A program made the position numbers and the translations under genes. Of a stretch of DNA of 5,472 bases, positions 1 through 5,472 are shown in pieces. Under the pieces are notes generated by a model. The model was not told the DNA's origin and searched no databases. It saw only the letters and a program-made list of their open reading frames with translations. The stretch's first letter is position 1. Each line of letters opens with the position of its first letter. Location of the stretch: assembly GCA_030049955.1 (NCBI GenBank), contig JASIJX010000327.1:1-5472 (forward strand), written 5' to 3'. This stretch comes from Acidobacteriaceae bacterium (GTDB lineage Bacteria; Acidobacteriota; Terriglobia; Terriglobales; Acidobacteriaceae).

Positions 1-180
1 GGCAAGGGCAACATTCAACCCGGAAAGATCGACACCACCAAACTTGCCGGAGTCGATATGCCAGCCGACCACGACTCCGCAGACGCCTTCCGTGGGTGGG
101 CTCAAGAATACGCAAGGACAGGCCGGCTTGCAGTTGCACGATTCGAGGTAGTGTCCGGATATGCGCCACGTTTCGCTCAT
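1..180 (-). CDS. DUF1326 domain-containing protein, N-terminal part (cut by window edge)
   Basis: The reading frame opens at an ATG (178-180) and stays open to the window edge, giving the first 60 residues. The start is supported by a strong Shine-Dalgarno GGAGGT at 184-189 (minus strand), 3 nt before the ATG. The protein begins MSETWRISGHYLESCNC and has a cysteine cluster C15, C17, C21, C23 (a CxC, then CPC) and C34. A W-x-I-x-G-x-Y-x-E-S-C-N-C opening followed by a PxxGxCG stretch and a G-K-F-G-G-V-D-L-G-like segment is, from memory, the signature of the DUF1326 family. That family has no firmly established function; the cysteines suggest metal or redox chemistry, which is inference. There is no signal peptide in the visible part. 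The frame is unrelated to the aldehyde dehydrogenase upstream of it on the same strand, apart from sharing direction. Family call fairly confident, function unknown. Confidence 0.8.
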   Translation of the reverse strand, partial: MSETWRISGHYLESCNCKPACPCVFLSPPTEGVCGVVVGWHIDSGKFGGVDLSGLNVALA

Positions 181-183
181 ACG

Positions 184-189
184 ACCTCC
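184..189 (-). promoter_or_regulatory. Ribosome binding site of the DUF1326 gene
   Basis: GGAGGT on the minus strand lies 3 nt before the ATG at 178-180. It is one of the clearest Shine-Dalgarno sequences in the window and fixes the start of this edge-truncated gene. A TATACT hexamer (minus strand, 220-225) about 40 nt upstream of the start could be a -10 box, but no good -35 lies at the right distance, so I do not call a promoter. Confidence 0.65.
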
Positions 190-264
190 GAACTCCCTGG
201 GGGTTAAACCGGATGCCGAAGTATACGCCCTTTTTATTGAATGTTGCAGCAAGAATCGCCAAGC

Positions 265-327
265 CTACTCCGCATTGTCGATCTGCGCGCGCTGCAGCTT
301 ATCGGAGTAATCCACGTACGCTACCTT
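265..327 (-). pseudogene. Orphan C-terminal tail of an aldehyde dehydrogenase gene
   Basis: Read on the minus strand, this stretch encodes [20 protein letters not shown] and then a TAG stop (265-267). The last 17 residues are identical to the end of the intact aldehyde dehydrogenase encoded at 913-2403, which ends in TGA. Upstream of the lysine the similarity fades; a possible E-F at about 337-342 may be the last trace. There is no start codon, no ribosome binding site and no catalytic region, so this is a fragment. Within the last 16 sense codons the three base differences from the intact copy are all third-position and synonymous (Ser, Ile and Asp codons). This implies that the fragment descends from a copy that was evolving as a working protein, not from a recent exact duplication. 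Confidence 0.8.
267..327. repeat. Direct repeat, distal copy (aldehyde dehydrogenase 3' end)
   Basis: This is the distal copy of a direct repeat whose partner is at 915-975. By eye, 55 of 61 positions match without gaps. The core 267-319 matches at 50 of 53. Same orientation, 648 bp apart; the pair brackets the 180-codon gene of unknown function. Confidence 0.85.
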
Positions 328-369
328 TACGGCAGGGAATTCTCGAGAGCTAGGGCGCATCAGCTCATG

Positions 370-912
370 TTATTCATCGAGGAATTTCAGATTTACCCCG
401 TTTCCGCGTGCCCAGACGACGCTCGCCGCCAGTTCTCCGAGATTCGGAATTGTCACACCTTCACAAGGGAAGTAGACGCCCAAGCAGTTAGACGACCACA
501 TCTTGAATGCAAACACTAAGAGGAGTTTGTAACAGGCGGATAAGGCTTTTGCTTCTCGAAGCTCTTCTGTCTTCCTATTTGGTATATCGATCGAGAGCCA
601 CGCTGCGTGTTCTTCCCATGGACGCTGTTGCGCCTGTGAATGTTCCTTTCCTTCCACTCCGTATGGTCCTTGGGCGTAGTTGATCGAGAAGAAGAACTTT
701 TCAGTTCGCAAAACGTAGCTTCGGCCATTATTGGTGGAACCGGTCAACTCAACTTGAGCATGGGCACCCCACGACGCCTGGCCGACGCGAAGAGCTTCTT
801 CCGCAGTCGGAAAGCGAGGTTCCTTTAAAAGGATTACGACACTCGGCCAGTAATCCTTTTCGCTCGCTGTGTCTTCCCGTCGTCGAAACAACTTTCTAAG
901 TATCCCCATCAT
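370..912 (-). CDS. Hypothetical protein, directly downstream of the aldehyde dehydrogenase gene
   Basis: A 180-residue soluble protein that I do not recognise. It begins MMGILRKLFRRRED. The two ATGs are adjacent: the first (910-912) touches the TGA of the aldehyde dehydrogenase, and the second (907-909) sits 6 nt after a GGAG inside the preceding coding sequence. The second is therefore probably the true start, and translational coupling is likely. Visible features are a basic N-terminus (residues 6-13), a hydrophobic beta-like WPSVVILL (22-29), a WEEHAAWLSIDI segment (99-110), a hydrophobic helix around 123-138 and NCLGVYFP (142-149). There is no signal peptide, no membrane segment and no recognisable catalytic motif. 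The alternation of strands with one W-x-x-H-x-A-W motif suggests a small alpha/beta domain. G+C is visibly lower than in the aldehyde dehydrogenase or mreB, and the gene is framed by direct repeats of the aldehyde dehydrogenase tail, so acquisition by transfer is plausible. Confidence 0.65.
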   Translation of the reverse strand: MMGILRKLFRRREDTASEKDYWPSVVILLKEPRFPTAEEALRVGQASWGAHAQVELTGSTNNGRSYVLRTEKFFFSINYAQGPYGVEGKEHSQAQQRPWEEHAAWLSIDIPNRKTEELREAKALSACYKLLLVFAFKMWSSNCLGVYFPCEGVTIPNLGELAASVVWARGNGVNLKFLDE

Positions 913-2403
913 TCACTCCGCATTATCAATCTGCGCGCGCTGCAGCTTATCTGAGTAATCCACGTACACCGCCTTCCACGTGGTGAAGAACTCGATGGCG
1001 CCGAGGCCTTCGCGGTGGCCGTTGCCGGTTTGCTTCACTCCGCCGAAGGGCAGGTGAACTTCGGCACCGATGGTGGGTGCATTGATGTAGGTGATGCCGG
1101 CTTCCAAATCGCGCATGGCGGTGAAGGCGCGGTTCACGTTGCGCGTGTAGATTGCGGTTGAGAGACCGTAGTCGATGGAGTTGGCGATCTCAATGGCCTG
1201 CTCGAAGCTGTCGAACTCGATGAGCGCGACGACGGGGCCAAAGACTTCTTCGCGGGCGATGCGCATCGCGGGTTTTACGCCGGCGATGACCGTGGGCTCA
1301 AAGAACGTGCCGTTTGCGTAAGGGCCGTCGGTCATTGCGCGGCCGCCGCAGAGGCACTGGGCGCCTTCGTTCTTCGCGATTTCGACGTACTTCTTCGACG
1401 TTTCGATCTGCGCGGAGTTCACCTGCGGGCCGACTTCGACTGATTCGTCAAGGCCGTTGCCGATTTTGAGCGCCTTGGCGCGGGCGACAAATTTCTCGGT
1501 GAACTTGGCGGCGATGCTCTTATGCAGCAGGATGCGGCTGGTGGCCGTGCATCTTTGTCCCGTTGTCCCGAATGCGCCCCAGAGCGCGCCGTCGAGCGCG
1601 AGATCGAGGTTGGCGTCGTCCATCACGATCATGGCGTTTTTGCCGCCCATCTCGAGCGAGACCTGCTTGAAAGTTGCCGCTGCGCGCTGGCCCACGTGGG
1701 AACCAACAGAGCTTGACCCGGTGAAGCTGATGGCGCGGACCTGTGGGTGCTCGACCAGCGCTGCGCCCGCACCGGAGCCGGTTCCGCAAACGATGTTCAC
1801 CACGCCCGGAGGCACGCCTGCATCAACGAGCGTCTGGACCAGGTTGTAGGTGGAGAGCGGCGTGTCTGTGGCCGGCTTGATGACACAGGTGTTGCCGGCG
1901 ACGAGCGCGGGTAAGAGCTTCCAACTGGGGATGGCCATGGGGAAGTTCCACGGCGTGATGAGGCCGACGACGCCGACTGGCATGCGCACGCTCATGCAGA
2001 ATTTGTTCCTGAGCTCGGAGGGGGTAGTGACGCCGAAAAGGCGCCGTCCCTCGCCAGCCACGTAGAAAGCCTCGTCGATGGCCTCCTGCACGTCGCCGCG
2101 GGTTTCGGCGAGTACCTTGCCCATCTCGCGCGTCATATCTTTCGCGAATTTTTCTTTTCTCTGGACCAATAAATCGGCTGCGCGAAAGAGGATTTCCGCG
2201 CGGCGCGGCGCCGGAACCAGCCGCCACAGGTCAAAGGCGATCCTGGCTGCGGAAACGGCGCGATCTACATCTTCAGCGCCGGACGAAGGGAAGGCCCCGA
2301 TCACGTCGCCGTGGTCGGCGGGGTTGATATTCAGGGTGGTTTCGCCGCTTGCGGCCGGCAGCCACTGGCCGCCGATCAGGTTGTGGTAGGTGGGGCTGGA
2401 CAT
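913..2403 (-). CDS. NAD(P)-dependent aldehyde dehydrogenase
   Basis: Oxidises an aldehyde to the carboxylic acid with NAD(P)+ in the cytoplasm. The length, 496 residues, is normal for the superfamily. The start ATG (2401-2403) is chosen because GAGG lies 5 nt upstream (2409-2412); a GTG 16 codons further up lacks a binding site. Visible motifs are PWNFP (151-155, oxyanion Asn153), KPA (Lys176, cofactor), FTGSSSVG (227-234, Rossmann glycines), LEMGG (Glu251, general base), GQRCTATSR (282-290, nucleophile Cys285), EEVFGP (385-390, Glu386) and FGGVKQTG (453-460). All catalytic residues are present. The C-terminus, TGNGHRE followed by [15 protein letters not shown], resembles from memory the YcbD/alpha-ketoglutarate-semialdehyde dehydrogenase-like group, which would suggest a sugar-acid degradation role. 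The substrate cannot be fixed from the sequence, and no sugar-acid genes flank it. Its 3' end is duplicated downstream. Confidence 0.95.
   Translation of the reverse strand: MSSPTYHNLIGGQWLPAASGETTLNINPADHGDVIGAFPSSGAEDVDRAVSAARIAFDLWRLVPAPRRAEILFRAADLLVQRKEKFAKDMTREMGKVLAETRGDVQEAIDEAFYVAGEGRRLFGVTTPSELRNKFCMSVRMPVGVVGLITPWNFPMAIPSWKLLPALVAGNTCVIKPATDTPLSTYNLVQTLVDAGVPPGVVNIVCGTGSGAGAALVEHPQVRAISFTGSSSVGSHVGQRAAATFKQVSLEMGGKNAMIVMDDANLDLALDGALWGAFGTTGQRCTATSRILLHKSIAAKFTEKFVARAKALKIGNGLDESVEVGPQVNSAQIETSKKYVEIAKNEGAQCLCGGRAMTDGPYANGTFFEPTVIAGVKPAMRIAREEVFGPVVALIEFDSFEQAIEIANSIDYGLSTAIYTRNVNRAFTAMRDLEAGITYINAPTIGAEVHLPFGGVKQTGNGHREGLGAIEFFTTWKAVYVDYSDKLQRAQIDNAE
915..975. repeat. Direct repeat, proximal copy (3' end of the intact aldehyde dehydrogenase gene)
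   Basis: Partner of the direct repeat at 267-327 in the same orientation. It covers the last roughly 20 codons and the first base of the stop region of the intact aldehyde dehydrogenase gene. Matching breaks down upstream of the Lys codon at about 973-975. Confidence 0.85.
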
Positions 2404-2792
2404 AAGAACCTCGGGGTGCAGGGAAAGCGCTCGAAAGATAGCGGCTCGCACGCTCGATTGGAAGCCCGGGCGGGCGACGGAAAAAACCAGCCTGAGCAGC
2501 CCAAGCCCGCAAGCTGGGCCATGTTCGCGCGATGCGGCTCCGCATTAAACGTTATCAAAATGGCTGGGCGGGCAGGGCGATAGTTGGCTTTGGCGGGCGG
2601 CGGCCTGAACAGTAATACGGAACCAGGATCTGGTCGCTGAATGGGCTGCCGGCGGGTTGCGCAATTCTCCCCTTTCGGTAAACGATGCCATTTCGGGGTT
2701 CGAGGACACGAGGGTAATGTGGATACCCTGTTCCCGCATCGCGGTTGCCTGTATCCTTGAATTGCGCCTTTTATGCCTTTCCCGGGTTGGTT

Positions 2793-2820
2793 TTTGCCCG
2801 TTCCGGTCTGTGCGGGCAAA
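2793..2820. repeat. Inverted repeat, 8-bp perfect stem
   Basis: TTTGCCCG (2793-2800) and CGGGCAAA (2813-2820) are perfect reverse complements around a 12-nt loop, in the mreB leader or upstream region. It is not a terminator in either direction because no U run follows the stem. It could be an operator or an RNA hairpin. Confidence 0.4.
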
Positions 2821-2836
2821 CGCCTGCAAGGCACTG

Positions 2837-2861
2837 CGGCCAAGCTTACTGGCCGTACAAT
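2837..2861 (+). promoter_or_regulatory. Candidate mreB promoter -10 with adjacent inverted repeat
   Basis: TACAAT at 2856-2861 is a good -10 hexamer, 26 nt before the mreB ATG. Directly upstream, CGGCCA (2837-2842) and TGGCCG (2850-2855) form a 6-bp inverted repeat with a 7-nt centre that fills the spacer. No good -35 box is seen at 16-18 bp. That could mean an activator-dependent promoter, or that the hexamer is fortuitous. The implied 5' leader is only about 20 nt. Confidence 0.35.
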
Positions 2862-2875
2862 ACTCTGTGAGGTAA

Positions 2876-3952
<1,077 letters not shown>

Positions 3953-3954
3953 AG

Positions 3955-3995
3955 CAGGGACCAAGGGAACGAGGGAACAAGGGACCAAGAATACG
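3955..3995 (+). repeat. Left terminal inverted repeat with four 8-bp units
   Basis: Starts CAGGGACCAAGGGAACG. Four tandem octamers of the form AGGGAMCR run from 3956 to 3987, followed by AAGAATACG. The four GGG tracts (3957, 3965, 3973, 3981) are spaced by exactly 5 nt, which is a canonical G-quadruplex motif on the plus strand. It begins 3 nt after the mreB stop. Confidence 0.85.
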
Positions 3996-3998
3996 TAG

Positions 3999-4355
3999 TC
4001 AATGCTTGAGCTTGTTCATGAGTGCAAGGAGCAAGCGGCTTACGTCGGCAGCAAGTTTCTCCGCGGGTTCGTGGTCCATCTTGCCGGAGAATCCAAGCGC
4101 ACTTGCGATCGTGAGCTGCGTTTGAAGCTCGCAATTCGATCCTCGTGCATGGCCGAGGAACTGGAGATATTCCCCTTTTGTGGTCCGGCCATAACCCTCG
4201 GCGATATTGCTGGCGATGGATACAGAAGCACGGCGCATTTGGTTAGTAAGCCCGAATTGCTCGGAAGGAGGAAACGAGGCCGTAAGGCGATAAATCTCTG
4301 AACATAGTTGGACTGCTTTTTGCCAGACAAGAAGGTCTTTGAACGATGCGCCCAC
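3999..4355 (-). CDS. Four helix bundle protein (23S rRNA intervening-sequence / S23 family)
   Basis: A small all-helical protein of 118 residues, about the usual family length. The GTG at 4353-4355 is chosen as start because GGAG (4362-4365) lies 6 nt upstream and the product then begins MGASFKDLLVWQKA, as family members do. An in-frame TTG at 4365-4367 would add four residues but overlaps that binding site. Visible family hallmarks are FKDLLVWQKAVQL (5-17, helix 1), LTNQMRRASVSIASNIAEGYGR (36-57), EYLQFLGHARGSNCELQTQL (62-81) and a C-terminal helix ending LLLALMNKLKH. Related proteins are encoded in 23S rRNA intervening sequences and, as Avd, in diversity-generating retroelements, where a pentamer helps the reverse transcriptase. 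No reverse transcriptase is present here. The biochemical role of stand-alone members is unknown; RNA binding is often suspected because of the basic surface. The gene opposes mreB and mreC and is enclosed by inverted repeats. Confidence 0.9.
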   Translation of the reverse strand: MGASFKDLLVWQKAVQLCSEIYRLTASFPPSEQFGLTNQMRRASVSIASNIAEGYGRTTKGEYLQFLGHARGSNCELQTQLTIASALGFSGKMDHEPAEKLAADVSRLLLALMNKLKH

Positions 4356-4394
4356 GTTCTTCTCCAATAAAGCGTCTTTTGAGGGATTTCAGAA

Positions 4395-4423
4395 AGCTTA
4401 CTGTGTGTAACATCATCGGTAAA
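4395..4423 (-). promoter_or_regulatory. Weak candidate promoter for the four-helix-bundle gene
   Basis: On the minus strand, TTTACC (4418-4423) and TAAGCT (4395-4400) are separated by 17 bp, about 40 nt before the proposed GTG start and just inside the right terminal repeat. Both hexamers are poor matches to the sigma-70 consensus (4 of 6 and 3 of 6), so this is only a candidate. It would let the element's gene be expressed independently of the mre operon. Confidence 0.25.
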
Positions 4424-4426
4424 GCG

Positions 4427-4467
4427 CGTCTTCTTGTTCCCTCGTTCCCGTGTTCCCTCGTTCCCTG
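4427..4467 (-). repeat. Right terminal inverted repeat with four 8-bp units
   Basis: On the minus strand it begins CAGGGAACGAGGGAACA and ends AAGAAGACG, matching the left repeat at 34 of 41 positions. Four octamers place GGG tracts (CCC on plus at 4439, 4447, 4455, 4463) 5 nt apart, a G-quadruplex motif on the minus strand. Its outer end lies 5 nt before the mreC start codon. Confidence 0.85.
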
Positions 4468-4472
4468 AAGTT

Positions 4473-5472
4473 ATGGAATCGTTTTTCATCCGCTATCGAA
4501 ATCTTGTCGTGCTGCTTTGCGTGCTGGTGGCGCAGGTCATCGGGCTTGCTATGCAGGTGCGCCGGACCGGTGACGGGCACAACAGTTTGAACGCCACTGA
4601 CAGCCAGGGCGTGCGACTGATCCGCTACTGGGCCGAGTCGATTGTCTCTCCGCCGGAGCGCGCGATCCACGGCGGCAGGCTGGGCATCTCGGGTCTTTGG
4701 AATGGCTACATCGACCTGCGCCACGTGCGGCAGCGGAACAAGGATCTCGAGCAGACCATCGACCGGCTGCGCCTGGAGCAGGCCGAGCTGCTCGAGGATG
4801 CGCAGCAGGGCCAGCGGCTACAGGCGCTGCTTGGGTTCGAGCAGCATTACATCTACTCGACCATTCCAGCGCAGGTGTATGGGACAAGCGGCAGCGATCA
4901 ATCGAAAGTTTTCTATATCGATAAGGGATCGAAGGACGGGCTCACGCGCGATATGCCGGTGATTTCCTCTGACGGCATTGTGGGCAAGGTACGCGAGGTG
5001 CTGGGCGGACACACGGCGCAGGTCCTGGCCATCAACGATCAGACCAGCGGCGCGGGCGTGATCCTGGAAACGACACGCATCCGTGGCGTGCTGAAGGGCA
5101 ACGCGGCCGGGCAGCTTGAGATTGTGGGCGTGATGGCGGACCAGCGCATCAAACCCGGCGAAAAGGTACTGACGGCGGGCGGCGACCTGATCTTTCCACG
5201 CGGACTGCCGGTGGGCACAGTGCAGAAGGTGGTTCCCGACCCAGATCGCGACTCATTCATCGACATTATGGTGACGCCGGCGGCGCATCTGGATGAACTG
5301 GACGAGGTAATGGTCATCACTTCGACTCAGCCGCGCTTCCCGGCGCAGGAGCAGAAGGACATGGCCACCAGCGAGGCGCTTAAGGGAGCGCAGGCAGCGG
5401 CCATTGAGGAGCAGATGAAGGCATCGCAGATTATGGCCGAGCGGCTGCCGGGGCTGGACGATGGAAATACCG
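4473..5472 (+). CDS. mreC: Rod shape-determining protein MreC (3' end beyond window)
   Basis: An inner-membrane bitopic protein whose periplasmic domain organises the elongasome and binds PBP2. 333 residues are visible, and the frame is open from the ATG at 4473-4475 to the window end. Features in order: a short cytoplasmic N-terminus MESFFIRYRN; one membrane helix (about 11-28, LVVLLCVLVAQVIGLAMQ); a coiled coil (about 82-120, rich in R, E, L, Q) for dimerisation; and the two-barrel periplasmic core (about 130-285) with YIDKGSKDGLTRDMPVIS-like and DGIVGKV motifs (167-173), where family members read similarly, and FPRGLPVGTV (241-250). A charged Gln/Ala/Glu-rich tail follows from about 286. 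There is no real Shine-Dalgarno: the bases before the ATG are the end of the inserted element's inverted repeat plus AAGTT. Translation may once have been coupled to mreB. Confidence 0.95.
   Translation, partial: MESFFIRYRNLVVLLCVLVAQVIGLAMQVRRTGDGHNSLNATDSQGVRLIRYWAESIVSPPERAIHGGRLGISGLWNGYIDLRHVRQRNKDLEQTIDRLRLEQAELLEDAQQGQRLQALLGFEQHYIYSTIPAQVYGTSGSDQSKVFYIDKGSKDGLTRDMPVISSDGIVGKVREVLGGHTAQVLAINDQTSGAGVILETTRIRGVLKGNAAGQLEIVGVMADQRIKPGEKVLTAGGDLIFPRGLPVGTVQKVVPDPDRDSFIDIMVTPAAHLDELDEVMVITSTQPRFPAQEQKDMATSEALKGAQAAAIEEQMKASQIMAERLPGLDDGNT

Larger units (their letters stand above)
3955..4467 (-). mobile_element. Putative four-helix-bundle (rRNA-IVS-like) element inserted between mreB and mreC
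   Basis: A compact unit of about 513 bp is bounded by 41-bp imperfect terminal inverted repeats (3955-3995 and 4427-4467; 34 of 41 positions match). It holds one gene, on the minus strand, whose stop lies 3 bp inside the left repeat. An AAG trinucleotide abuts both ends (3952-3954 and 4468-4470) and may be a short target duplication, although 3 bp can arise by chance. It separates two genes that are normally adjacent. No transposase, integrase or reverse transcriptase is encoded, so movement would need a helper in trans or an RNA-level route. The encoded protein family is known from intervening sequences within 23S rRNA genes that also have complementary ends. The element boundaries are well supported by the symmetry; mobility is inference. 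Confidence 0.7.

Noticed and set aside
337..347. Adjacent EcoRI and XhoI-like sites (GAATTCTCGAG) suggesting a cloning adaptor
   Set aside because: Flanking sequence is continuous with the aldehyde dehydrogenase tail fragment and natural genes. An 11-bp coincidence is not enough to claim vector contamination.
96..519. Two overlapping plus-strand frames (96-353 and 241-519)
   Set aside because: They lie opposite the DUF1326 gene, the dehydrogenase tail fragment and the 180-codon gene. Composition is low-complexity Arg/Ala/Ser and there is no supporting binding site.
2449..2451. GTG start for the aldehyde dehydrogenase, 16 codons upstream of the chosen ATG
   Set aside because: No Shine-Dalgarno precedes it and the extra residues are not family-like, whereas the ATG at 2401-2403 has GAGG 5 nt upstream.
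2793..2820. Intrinsic terminator
   Set aside because: The 8-bp stem is not followed by a U run in either direction; the T run lies on its 5' side on the plus strand.
3999..4355. Avd-type accessory protein of a diversity-generating retroelement
   Set aside because: The fold family matches, but no reverse transcriptase, template repeat or variable repeat is visible. The inverted-repeat cassette is better explained as a stand-alone IVS-like element.
4040..4489. 149-codon frame on the minus strand overlapping the four-helix-bundle gene and the mreC start
   Set aside because: It is an out-of-frame reading of the four-helix gene and of the terminal repeat (its N-terminus is the translated octamers). 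It has no domain, while the overlapping frame shows clear family motifs.

Overview
The window looks like a chromosomal segment of an acidobacterium (Acidobacteriota, Terriglobia-like). This is inferred from the style of the MreB and MreC proteins and from the G+C-rich coding; no database search was possible. It contains two housekeeping/metabolic blocks, each carrying signs of a past rearrangement.

Left block, minus strand (about 1-2403). Reading with transcription, a full-length NAD(P)-dependent aldehyde dehydrogenase (2403 to 913) is followed with no gap by an unrecognised 180-residue gene (912 to 370) of visibly lower G+C. Next comes a short second copy of the aldehyde dehydrogenase C-terminus with its own stop codon (about 327 to 265), and then the first 60 codons of a DUF1326-type cysteine-motif protein (180 to 1) that runs off the window edge. 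The two aldehyde dehydrogenase tails are near-identical direct repeats (about 267-327 and 915-975) that bracket the unrecognised gene. Their differences inside the last 16 sense codons are all synonymous.

Middle, 2404-2887. A 484-base divergent intergenic region lies between the aldehyde dehydrogenase and mreB. It holds several short inverted repeats and a candidate mreB promoter. I see no convincing gene or RNA in it.

Right block, plus strand (2888-5472). This is the cell-shape operon: mreB (complete actin homologue) and mreC (membrane anchor/scaffold of the elongasome, cut by the window end). They should be adjacent, but a compact element of about 513 bp (3955-4467) separates them. The element has imperfect 41-bp terminal inverted repeats (34 of 41 matching). 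Each repeat is built from four 8-bp units of the type AGGGAACR, which also form a four-tract G-quadruplex motif. Its only gene, on the minus strand, encodes a four-helix-bundle protein of the 23S rRNA intervening-sequence (S23/IVP) family. A 3-bp AAG lies just outside both ends. Removing the element with one AAG leaves the mreB stop and mreC start only 4 nt apart. I consider this insertion the most interesting item here: an rRNA-IVS-like cassette in a protein-coding operon, with no recombinase of its own in the window.
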